Source: Planctomycetaceae bacterium
Lineage (GTDB): Bacteria > Planctomycetota > Planctomycetia > Planctomycetales > Planctomycetaceae
DNA length: 9,877 bases
Assembly: GCA_003445035.1 (NCBI GenBank)
Contig: DLVV01000085.1
Coordinates: 1,951-11,827 of the forward strand
Reading direction: 5' to 3'
This document shows, in pieces, positions 1-7,164 of the stretch. Each line of letters opens with the position of its first letter. Position 1 is the stretch's first letter. A program made the translations under genes and the position numbers. Under the pieces are notes generated by a model. It saw nothing but the letters and a program-made list of their open reading frames with translations. It was not told the origin of the DNA and searched no databases.

Positions 1-1004
1 ACCTTCAACCAGTCCGCCGTGTCGTTGTGCGACAACAGGTGGTGGATCATGTAGTCCACACCCAGATGCGGGAACCTCATCGACGAGTGGTCGTTGTTGA
101 GTTTCAACGTGGCCACTCGCGTGGTGTCAGTCTGGAACCCGAGCACCAGGATGTCACTCATCAATCGCATGTGCTCGTCGACGTCCTGCGGCAGACCGTC
201 CTTGGGACGTGGGATGTTGGGCTTGGTCAATGTCGGCCGCCAGCCCTGGAACTTCCCGTCCACGCCGGCACGGTCGATCCGCTGCTCGACGTCGCGGACC
301 GAGTCGAGAAATTCGTCCAGCTTGCGACGATCGCTGTAGCTGATCTTGCCCCGCAACGAACGGGCCTCAGCCAGCACGGCATCCAGCACGCTGCGGTCGG
401 TCTTCTGAACGGTGTCCTTGAACATCCGGTCAAACGCCAGGGCGGGGTAGATTTCCAGCGGAGTCGGCGTGGTCGGAGAGGTCCACGAGATGTTCGAGCT
501 GTAGAGCATCGAGTAGTTCTTGTGGACGCTGGCGATCGACTTCTCGCACCCCAGCACCAGGCTGGGCACCTTGGTCTGGGTGCCGTACTTCTGGGCGATG
601 AGCTGGTCGATACTGGTACCCGAGCGGATCGTGCCGCCCGCAGCCAGCGGGGCACCCGAGAGCAGGTTTCCGGTCTGGGAACTGTGGATGTTGCCTTTCA
701 ACGCCTCGGCGTTGTAGAGGCCCTGGATGAACAACATCTTCTCGCGATGCGGCTCCAGCGACTCAAGCACCTTGCCGAGCTTCATCTGGGAACCGCCGCC
801 CTGGGCGGACCACTCGGCCTTGTGGAACCCGTTGCCAGAGAACAGGCAGGCGAATCGCACCGGAGCCTCGCTGCCGGGACGTTTCGGCGACGCCTCGTCG
901 CCCCAGACATTCATCGATTCCATCCACGGCAACGCCATGCTGACACCCAGACCTCGCAACATCGCGCGGCGGGTGAAACGGTGACGGGTCACGGCATCTG
1001 TCAT
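1..1004 (-). CDS. DUF1552 (HXXSHH) family exported protein, 3' end cut by window edge
   Basis: The visible part is 334 codons, starting with ATG at 1004-1002. The start is supported by a GAGGA Shine-Dalgarno sequence 8 nt upstream. Residues 9-31 read RFTRRAMLRGLGVSMALPWMESM, which is a twin-arginine type signal with RR at 12-13 followed by a short hydrophobic stretch; this is usual for the family, so export by Tat is likely. The body has the family's typical flow: FACLFSGNGFH near residue 53, then LEPHREKMLFIQGLYN, a GCEKS segment, and LKLNNDHSS late in the visible part. The family-defining HXXSHH motif appears near the break as HHLLSHN (321-327), so the last His is Asn here. DUF1552 proteins are abundant in Planctomycetes and have no established biochemical function; they are normally encoded next to PSD/PSCyt cytochrome-like proteins, as here. 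The gene lies 23 bp after the large cytochrome-like gene and is probably in the same operon. The C-terminus is outside the window. Confidence 0.9.
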   Translation of the reverse strand, partial: MTDAVTRHRFTRRAMLRGLGVSMALPWMESMNVWGDEASPKRPGSEAPVRFACLFSGNGFHKAEWSAQGGGSQMKLGKVLESLEPHREKMLFIQGLYNAEALKGNIHSSQTGNLLSGAPLAAGGTIRSGTSIDQLIAQKYGTQTKVPSLVLGCEKSIASVHKNYSMLYSSNISWTSPTTPTPLEIYPALAFDRMFKDTVQKTDRSVLDAVLAEARSLRGKISYSDRRKLDEFLDSVRDVEQRIDRAGVDGKFQGWRPTLTKPNIPRPKDGLPQDVDEHMRLMSDILVLGFQTDTTRVATLKLNNDHSSMRFPHLGVDYMIHHLLSHNDTADWLK

Positions 1005-1012
1005 CTGTCGAG

Positions 1013-1017
1013 TCCTC
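1013..1017 (-). promoter_or_regulatory. Ribosome-binding site of the DUF1552 gene
   Basis: On the minus strand the 23-bp gap between the large cytochrome-like gene and the DUF1552 gene contains GAGGA, 8 nt before the ATG. This fixes the start of the downstream gene. It also fits translation from a shared transcript, because there is little room for a separate promoter except inside the upstream gene. Confidence 0.6.
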
Positions 1018-1027
1018 GTTCGGAAAC

Positions 1028-4000
1028 TCAGTCGTCCGACTTCGTCGCCAGCAGCCCCCGATGGTACCGGAACTGACGGCTTGTCACGATAGCCTTCACG
1101 ACCACCGACAGGCGGTGGTCGTTGGCCTCCAGGTCTTTCTGGATCTGTTCCAGCAGCGGCTCGTCGGAGAGTTCAACCGAACGTCCCAGCGAGAAGCCCA
1201 GCAGCTTGCGGCAGAACTGTTTGACGAACTGGTCACGCCGCTTGGTCAGCAGATAATTCCGCAAGCCACCGATTCCGTTGAACCGGGTTCCGTCCTTCAA
1301 GACGACCCGGGTGTCGACCGGGCGACCGGCCAGATCCTTCTGTCGGAACCGGCCGATGGCGTCGAACGACTCCAGCGCGAACCCGAACGGATCGATCCGA
1401 TCGTGACAGACCGCACACGAGGCGACCTGCCGGTGTTTCTCGACGAGTTGCCGAACCGTCAACCCGTTGGTATCGGTCTCGCTGTCGGGCAGGTCCGGCA
1501 CCTTGGCCGGGGGCTTGGGCAACTTTTCGCCCAGCATCGTCTCGACCACCCAGTTGCCGCGCAACACCGGACTGGTCCGTGATGCCCCCGATTGCTTCGA
1601 CAGCAAGCTGGCCATCCCCAGAATTCCACCTCGCCCCTTTGCCTTGAGACCGTCAACTCGCCACCAGGTCCCCGGCTTCTGCGAGTCGGCCGGTTCTCCT
1701 CGCCCGGCCAGCCCATAGAACTTCGCCAACTCGGCGTTGACGAACGTGTAGTCGGCATCGACCAGGTCCAGCACACGGCCATCGCTACGAAAGACGTGCT
1801 CGAAGAACCGGATGGATTCCTCGTACATCGGGCCACGAAGCCTGGCGAACTCGGGATACAGTTTCTCGTTCTTCTCGTCGTGGGAATCGAACCCACGAAT
1901 CCCAACCCACTGGGCCGCGAACTCGGTGGCCAGACCGCGAATCCTGCGATCGTCGAGCATCCGGACCGCCTGGGCGGCCACGACCTTCGGATCCTGCAAC
2001 TGCCCCGAGCGGGCCGCCTGTCGCAACGCATCATCCGGCAGGCTTGACCACAGGAAAAAACTCAGGCGACTGGCCAGTTCCCAGTCGTTGACCGGCTGGT
2101 CCGCCTGGCCTTCGCCGGGCTTCTCGACCCGGTAGAGGAAGTTGGCCGAAACAAGCACTCGGACCAGCAACAGCCGCCAGGCGGCATCGTGCGAGAGCCC
2201 CTGTTTGCGGAGTTGTCCGTAGAGTGTCCTGAGCGCGTCCCGCTCGGCTGCCACCAGCGGTCGACGCCACGCGGTGCCGGCGAAATCAAGAAGTTTCTCC
2301 ACCTGTACCGGCTCGGTCGCCTTCAAGTGCTTCTCGAACTCCGCTGCCCGCTTGCGGATCGGTTCGCGGAGCGGTTCGAACTGCTTGACCTTGCCCACCT
2401 GAGAGGCGAACCCCTGGAACAGGTCGAACGTGCTGTGGATCTTGCGCGCGTCCTGGCTGACGAACCGCAGCTGCTTCCAGTCTCGCTCCAGTCCTTGCCG
2501 CTCGGCCTTGGTCATCATCAACCGCATCAACGGTTCGTCTTCGCGGTGAAAGAGCACCAGCGTGATCACCTCGTCGATCGGAACCAGCCGGTAGTAGCAC
2601 ATCGCTGCAGGGAACAGGTCCTGAAACTCGGAAATCGACCGGGCCACCCGTCGGGCACCGGGCGAATCGGCTCCGACAACGATCGGTGGCCCCACCACCA
2701 CCCGGTCCACGGCCGGTGGTGTCGATCCGAGTGACAACTGCACGCTGCCTCGGCCCTTGGCCGCCTTGTGCAGGCGGCCGGTGACGATCAACTCGCGGCC
2801 CGCCGCAACCGACGCCGGCAGGGTCAGTGTCAGCACGCTCGGAGCGGTCACGACCAGATCGGCCGGGCCAATCTCAACCCCGGCCGGACTGCGGCCGAAC
2901 ATCTTCGGGTCCGGCCCAACGCCATTCGACGGATTTCGCCCGGCAGCCTCTCGGCCCATCGCCAACGGATCGACCAACCCCAGCAGTGCGCCGTCGGTAC
3001 GGGTCAGCGCATCAAAGAGCCTGGTATCGGGTGCATCCTTCTGTTTCGGACGCGGGCCGGCCACCAGTTCCGCGATCCGGGCAGCCAGGCCGCGGCGGTC
3101 AGATGGCTTGGTCACCTCCAGCCACTTGGCCAGCAAGGATCCCTCGGGCACCAGCCCCGATTTCGACGGACCAGTCACCGGTTCCTGGTAGAAGTGCCAC
3201 GTGTCGGCGTTCCCGTGCTGGTCCGCGTGCGGATTGCCTTCGTTGATCGTGTCGGCGATGTCTTTTTCTATATTCCAGCTCCGCTTCTTGCCCGTCAGTT
3301 CGGTGATCACCAGGTTGAATCTCGTCAGGTCGCAGGTGTGATCGCGGCCCTTGGGGCCGACCTTCAACGACAACAGGTCACCGGCCCGCACCAGGCTCGA
3401 CTCCAGCACCGGGATCGTCTGCCGTCCCGCCCTGTCGACCGCCCCACTGCGGAGCACGCGGTTTGACCGTCCACGAGCCAGGTCCAGTCGCCAACTCACA
3501 CCGTTTCCACAGTTCGCGTGCACATCCTGAACGAACCCCTCGATCCTGACCGGTCCCGTCACCGGACTCCGCCAGCCGGCCGCGACGAACAGGGTCGGCG
3601 AGGGATGCATGGCGACACTGTGCGGGGCCATCGTGCCGGGCACGTTGACCTGCTGATCGGACGAATTGGTGAGCAGCGACGGGGTCGCGGCCACGCCGTA
3701 GCCGTCAATGAAGTCGTATCCCTGGCGATTGACAAACCCCCCGGGCAAGTACTTGGCGATCTGAACCCGTTGGCCATCGCCGACGCCGACCAGCTGCAAC
3801 CAGGCCGACAGCAGGTGACGATCGAGCTTGTGCCGAGCGGCCACCGCCTTGATGTCGACCTCGGCCTTGGCCCGTTCGACCTCGTCCACGGCAGCCAGGT
3901 AACGTCCGGCCGCCGGTAGTTCCCGGCGGTGCAGGCGATCGAGCCCTGCGGCCACGCCGCGAACATCCCTGAGAAAGATCGGCGGCTTGCTGGTGGTAAC

Positions 4001-5152
4001 GAGCCGGGGCTGCTGCCACTGGACCAGGTCGCCGTCGGCTCCGTCCCCGGCGGTTCCGGCCGCCAACGAGACCACGATCTTTCCGTCCTTGTTGGTGTCG
4101 ACCAGTTTCAGCCGCAACGCCTGGTGCTCGACGTGCGACGGCTTGCGACTCTGCCACGGCTTGAAGTGGCCGACCGTCCCGAACACCCACAGTTGGGACT
4201 CCCATCGCTTGATCGCCGCGGCCAAACGCTTCCCGTCGCCGGGCTTTGCCTCCCGCCACTCGGCCGACAGCCCCTGCAGCATCGGCGAATCCCCCGGGGC
4301 GATCATTGCCTTCCAGATCTTCTCCAGGTACGGACCGCTCAGTTTCTCCGCCGCGGCCATCTCGTGGACAGCCTTCGGGTCGGCCGTGAACACCTTGCGG
4401 TGTGTCAGCGTCGCCTCGAAGTACCGCGCCACGTCGACCCGTCCATCCGGCCCGACGTGACGGGCGTAACGGGCCTTGATCCGGGCCATCAGCGAATCAC
4501 TCCAGTCACGACGAGTGGTGCCGCGGTCGAACCGAAATCCATCCGAGAGCAACACGGCGTGAGCAGCGATGTCCTTGGCGGCGTCAAGATACTTGTTCAA
4601 CAACGCCGGTGACATCACCAGGGACTCACCCGTGTTGGTGAAACCCTCGCCGGCTGCGCCGTCGACCGGAAATTCTCGAGCCGGGTCGAGCGTGGGCAGC
4701 CCGGTCAGTTCTCTCACGGTCCGCGTGTACTCGACGTTGCTCAGCCGCCGCAGCACCACCCGCCCCGGATCACCGGCACGGGCCAACGCCTCGGCGTCGA
4801 GGTAACGTCGTGCCCAGCCCCGCAACAACTTCCTCTCGACCTTCGTCAACTGCGGCGCATCCTTGGGAGGCATCTCGCCGTTGTCGAGCTGTTCGATCAC
4901 CTTGATCCAGACCTTCGGGTCTCGGCGGACCGACGCCAGCGAGTCGAACCGTTGCAGGTCGAGCTCGCCCTTCTTGTCCTTGGTCGAATGACACGTCACA
5001 CACCGCCCGCGAACCAGCTTCAACACCGACGCGGAATACTCACGCCTCAGGGTATTGAAATCCGGCGGTGCCGCCGCAACGGAACCGGTCGCCGACCAGG
5101 CCAGCACCACCAGGACTGTGGTCACTCGGGTCGAGATCTTCATTTCCAGCAT
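1028..5152 (-). CDS. Large secreted planctomycete cytochrome c-like protein (PSCyt1/PSD3/PSD5/PSD4/PSCyt3/PSD2)
   Basis: A 1374-residue protein. An N-terminal Sec signal peptide (residues 4-28, hydrophobic TTVLVVLAW, small-residue end SVAAAPP) predicts export. The PSCyt1 domain has a heme c site CVTCH (51-55) and a possible axial Met in GEMPP (94). Next come PSD3/DUF1587 (about 131-200, VVLRRLSNVEYTRTVRELTG) and a long middle region (about 200-840) with beta-rich stretches (345-390, 515-620) resembling the carbohydrate-binding-like inserts of this family. Then follow PSD5/DUF1595 (about 950-1012), PSD4/DUF1592 (about 1020-1150, ELASRLSFFLWSSLPDD), PSCyt3/DUF1588 (about 1173-1272) with a second heme-type site CAVCH (1246-1250), and PSD2/DUF1585 (about 1286-1362). 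The domain set and order are established for Planctomycetes; the function is unknown, with periplasmic redox or polysaccharide roles only proposed. It is longer than most relatives because of the middle region. Met4 (5143) is an equally plausible start. It is followed by a DUF1552 gene, its usual partner. Confidence 0.93.
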   Translation of the reverse strand: MLEMKISTRVTTVLVVLAWSATGSVAAAPPDFNTLRREYSASVLKLVRGRCVTCHSTKDKKGELDLQRFDSLASVRRDPKVWIKVIEQLDNGEMPPKDAPQLTKVERKLLRGWARRYLDAEALARAGDPGRVVLRRLSNVEYTRTVRELTGLPTLDPAREFPVDGAAGEGFTNTGESLVMSPALLNKYLDAAKDIAAHAVLLSDGFRFDRGTTRRDWSDSLMARIKARYARHVGPDGRVDVARYFEATLTHRKVFTADPKAVHEMAAAEKLSGPYLEKIWKAMIAPGDSPMLQGLSAEWREAKPGDGKRLAAAIKRWESQLWVFGTVGHFKPWQSRKPSHVEHQALRLKLVDTNKDGKIVVSLAAGTAGDGADGDLVQWQQPRLVTTSKPPIFLRDVRGVAAGLDRLHRRELPAAGRYLAAVDEVERAKAEVDIKAVAARHKLDRHLLSAWLQLVGVGDGQRVQIAKYLPGGFVNRQGYDFIDGYGVAATPSLLTNSSDQQVNVPGTMAPHSVAMHPSPTLFVAAGWRSPVTGPVRIEGFVQDVHANCGNGVSWRLDLARGRSNRVLRSGAVDRAGRQTIPVLESSLVRAGDLLSLKVGPKGRDHTCDLTRFNLVITELTGKKRSWNIEKDIADTINEGNPHADQHGNADTWHFYQEPVTGPSKSGLVPEGSLLAKWLEVTKPSDRRGLAARIAELVAGPRPKQKDAPDTRLFDALTRTDGALLGLVDPLAMGREAAGRNPSNGVGPDPKMFGRSPAGVEIGPADLVVTAPSVLTLTLPASVAAGRELIVTGRLHKAAKGRGSVQLSLGSTPPAVDRVVVGPPIVVGADSPGARRVARSISEFQDLFPAAMCYYRLVPIDEVITLVLFHREDEPLMRLMMTKAERQGLERDWKQLRFVSQDARKIHSTFDLFQGFASQVGKVKQFEPLREPIRKRAAEFEKHLKATEPVQVEKLLDFAGTAWRRPLVAAERDALRTLYGQLRKQGLSHDAAWRLLLVRVLVSANFLYRVEKPGEGQADQPVNDWELASRLSFFLWSSLPDDALRQAARSGQLQDPKVVAAQAVRMLDDRRIRGLATEFAAQWVGIRGFDSHDEKNEKLYPEFARLRGPMYEESIRFFEHVFRSDGRVLDLVDADYTFVNAELAKFYGLAGRGEPADSQKPGTWWRVDGLKAKGRGGILGMASLLSKQSGASRTSPVLRGNWVVETMLGEKLPKPPAKVPDLPDSETDTNGLTVRQLVEKHRQVASCAVCHDRIDPFGFALESFDAIGRFRQKDLAGRPVDTRVVLKDGTRFNGIGGLRNYLLTKRRDQFVKQFCRKLLGFSLGRSVELSDEPLLEQIQKDLEANDHRLSVVVKAIVTSRQFRYHRGLLATKSDD

Positions 5153-5300
5153 TTCGAGAGGGCCTCGGGTTCAGGAACGTCCCGGCCGCTTGTGGCGGCC
5201 CACGAGGTGGGCTAGCCTCAGTCCATCATAGTCGCCCGGCACCGCTCGCGTCATTCCGATGCGTTGGCCGTTCCGGCGACCTGTCGAAGGCGGGCAGCCG
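5153..5300. promoter_or_regulatory. Divergent intergenic region, probable promoters in both directions
   Basis: These 148 bp separate the minus-strand cytochrome-like operon from the plus-strand transporter gene, so transcription in both directions must start here or nearby. I could not identify convincing -35/-10 pairs; planctomycete promoters are poorly defined. The region contains a hairpin (5184-5200) and an 8-bp palindrome GGCTAGCC (5210-5217), either of which could be a regulator site, but nothing shows that directly. Confidence 0.4.
5184..5200. repeat. Inverted repeat, 6-bp GC stem with 5-nt loop
   Basis: GGCCGC at 5184-5189 pairs perfectly with GCGGCC at 5195-5200 across the loop TTGTG. 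It lies 32-48 bp upstream of the cytochrome-like gene start, in its likely 5' leader or promoter. There is no following T-run, so it is not a standard terminator. In GC-rich DNA a 6-bp stem can occur by chance. Confidence 0.35.
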
Positions 5301-7115
5301 ATGAGTGACAACAAGCCGGCCGACCCGGACGGGAGTGCGACCACGCCAGATCCTTCGGACGGCCCCGCAGGCGACGAGCGATTCCGCCCGGCGACCTGCC
5401 TGCCGGACTGGGGGGACGCCGAGTTGCCCGAGCCAAAACGGCTGGGGCTCAAGAACCTGGCCGGATTCATCGGACCCGGCATCGTGATGTGCGGCGTGCA
5501 GTTGGCCGGGGGCGAGTGGCTGCTGGGAGCCGAGATCACGGCCAAGTACGGCGGCGGGCTGATGTGGATCGCCGGCGTCGCGATCATCGGACAGGTGTTC
5601 TACAACATCGAGTGTGGCCGCTACGCGATGTACTGCGGGGAACCGGTGTTCACCGGGTTCATGAGAGCCCGGCCCGGCCCGACCTTCTGGATCAGTGTGC
5701 TGATCCTGCTCAGCGTCGGCGCCTTCATCCCCGCACTCTCGACCACCGCCGCCACCATCATCGCCGCGCTGTATCTCGACCGACCACCGGGCCCGGAGGA
5801 CCGGGCACTGGTCAACACTCTCGGGTACCTGCTTCTGGGCGGAGTCACCCTGCCGATCCTCGTCGGCGGCAAGATCTACAACACGATGCAGTGGGTGATG
5901 ACGACCAAGATCGTCGTCGTGCTGGGCTTCTGTGTCGTGATCGGCGTGACGATGGTCAGTGCCGACAAGTGGGGCGACGTCTTTGGCGGGTTCTTCAAGA
6001 TCGGCAACGTGCCGATCGTCGCCGCCGAGGACACCAACGGCAACGGGAAGCTCGACCCCGGTGAAACGGACTTCGACAAGGACGGCCACGCCGACGTCGT
6101 CGAACCCTACACGCTCGGTATCGATGGCAACATCGAGAGTTTCGACGATTTCGACAAGGACGGCCACTGGGACGGTGAGTCCATCGGAAACGTGTTCTTC
6201 GACGACGACGGCCACGGAGGCTGGCCGTTGATCTTTCTCGGCCAGATCGCACTCCTGGGCGCGTTCGCCGGATACGCCGGTGGTGGCGGCCTGGGCAACT
6301 CCACCTATTCGAACTACGTCCGGGACAAGGGCTGGGGAGTGGGCAGCCAGGTCGGCGCCATCCCCAGCGCGATCGGCGGACGCGACATCACGCTCTCGCA
6401 CGTCGGAAAGGTCTTCGCACTGACTCCAGAGAACATGCGGCGATGGAAGGGATGGTGGAAGTACATCATCACCGACCAGGTCCTGATCTGGGGCCCCGGC
6501 TGCGTGATGGGCATGGCCCTGCCCGCCCTGCTCTCGATCCAGTTCGCAGAATTCTCCCCGATGTTCGGCGACCCCGATCGCCCGGACTACGGCCAGGCGA
6601 TCATCACCGCCGACGGCATGCGACACGCCCCCGGGCTCTCGGCCGGCACCCAGAAACTGCTGTGGGTCGGCACGCTGATCATCGGATTGCTGGTGCTGCT
6701 GCCAAGCCAGATGTCGATCGTCGAGCATTTCAGCCGGCGGTGGACCGATGTCATCTGGTCGGGGGTCCGCCGGGTCCGCGAGCAAATGCAACCCAACGAA
6801 GTCCGCAAGATCTACTACTCGATCCTGGTGCTCTACGTCGCCTGGACCTTCTTTGGGGCCTTCCTGTTCCAGACCTACGGCCAGCCGAAGATGATGGTGC
6901 TGGTCGTGGCCAACTTCAATAACCTCGGACTGGGTTTCACCGCCTTCTTCGTGCTCCGCAACAACCTCGTTTACCTGCCCCCGGCACTGCGGCCCGGATG
7001 GGTGGCCCGGATCGGCATCGGCTTCTGCGGGGTCTTCTACCTGGGCTTCGCCGGCCTGGTCTTCTACCAGAAGCAGTTGCCATTGCTGCTGAGACTGCTG
7101 AACGGTGAGGGATAA
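5301..7115 (+). CDS. Nramp-like (LeuT-fold) membrane transporter with EF-hand-type loops inserted between TM5 and TM6
   Basis: The ATG at 5301 (604 aa) is preferred because AAGG lies 10 nt upstream; an in-frame ATG at 5259 would add 14 residues. After a Pro/Asp-rich, probably disordered N-tail (1-45) come about 11 hydrophobic helices: roughly 55-76, 84-103, 129-157, 172-190, 199-219, 309-327, 390-413, 451-470, 505-524, 531-552 and 567-589. TM1 starts with the Nramp-like GPG (58-60), and the GAEITAKYGGGLMWIA stretch leading into TM2 resembles Nramp. The metal-binding DPGN of TM1 is replaced by AGGEW (69-73), and TM6 has YAGGGGLGN (325-333) instead of the usual Met-Pro-His type motif, so the substrate may not be Mn/Fe. 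The TM5-TM6 loop (about 220-308) holds EF-hand-like loops at 244-255, 257-268 and 283-294. By Nramp topology this loop would face the periplasm. The gene lies 49 bp before the E1 gene and may share its transcript. The family call is by pattern, not by search. Confidence 0.8.
   Translation: MSDNKPADPDGSATTPDPSDGPAGDERFRPATCLPDWGDAELPEPKRLGLKNLAGFIGPGIVMCGVQLAGGEWLLGAEITAKYGGGLMWIAGVAIIGQVFYNIECGRYAMYCGEPVFTGFMRARPGPTFWISVLILLSVGAFIPALSTTAATIIAALYLDRPPGPEDRALVNTLGYLLLGGVTLPILVGGKIYNTMQWVMTTKIVVVLGFCVVIGVTMVSADKWGDVFGGFFKIGNVPIVAAEDTNGNGKLDPGETDFDKDGHADVVEPYTLGIDGNIESFDDFDKDGHWDGESIGNVFFDDDGHGGWPLIFLGQIALLGAFAGYAGGGGLGNSTYSNYVRDKGWGVGSQVGAIPSAIGGRDITLSHVGKVFALTPENMRRWKGWWKYIITDQVLIWGPGCVMGMALPALLSIQFAEFSPMFGDPDRPDYGQAIITADGMRHAPGLSAGTQKLLWVGTLIIGLLVLLPSQMSIVEHFSRRWTDVIWSGVRRVREQMQPNEVRKIYYSILVLYVAWTFFGAFLFQTYGQPKMMVLVVANFNNLGLGFTAFFVLRNNLVYLPPALRPGWVARIGIGFCGVFYLGFAGLVFYQKQLPLLLRLLNGEG
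6030..6221 (+). other. Region encoding EF-hand-like calcium-binding loops inside the transporter
   Basis: Loop 1 (6030-6065) is DTNGNGKLDPGE and loop 2 (6069-6104) is DFDKDGHADVVE. Both match the 12-position EF-hand calcium loop: acidic or Asn at positions 1, 3 and 5, Gly at 6, and Glu at 12. One residue separates them, which is closer to dockerin, thrombospondin-3 or other helix-poor DxDxDG arrays than to a classical paired EF-hand. Loop 3 (6147-6182) is DFDKDGHWDGES, with Glu at 11 instead of 12. A degenerate fourth, FFDDDGHGG, ends just before TM6. Calcium binding is inferred from the motif only. Confidence 0.75.
6072..6167 (+). repeat. Exact 18-bp direct repeat, 78-bp period, in frame
   Basis: TTCGACAAGGACGGCCAC occurs at 6072-6089 and again at 6150-6167. 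The 78-bp offset equals 26 codons, so both copies encode FDKDGH in the same frame inside EF-hand-like loops 2 and 3. Identity at the nucleotide level, including third positions, points to duplication of a calcium-loop unit within the gene rather than convergence. Confidence 0.8.
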
Positions 7116-7164
7116 CCCCCTACACTCGAGACAACCTGCCTGACGATTTTCATGGACACGACCG

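Noticed and set aside
27..1076. Plus-strand open frame (349 codons) opposite the DUF1552 gene
   Set aside because: No recognisable motifs; the minus-strand frame has a Tat-type start, a ribosome-binding site and the family motif. The plus-strand frame is a shadow.
4066..4099. DTNKDG (residues 352-357 of the cytochrome-like protein) as an EF-hand loop
   Set aside because: It matches the first six positions, but position 12 is Leu rather than Glu/Asp, it is isolated, and it sits within a beta-strand-like segment typical of this family's middle region.
5259..5300. Upstream in-frame start for the transporter
   Set aside because: It would add an Arg-rich 14-residue leader with no ribosome-binding site, whereas the ATG at 5301 has AAGG at suitable spacing. 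It is not excluded.
7106..7119. Possible terminator after the transporter (AGGGATAACCCCCT)
   Set aside because: The stem is only 3-4 bp with no T-run, so it is not a credible intrinsic terminator.
7152..7164. ATG at 7152 as an earlier start for E1
   Set aside because: It is 13 nt upstream and therefore out of frame with the E1 reading frame.
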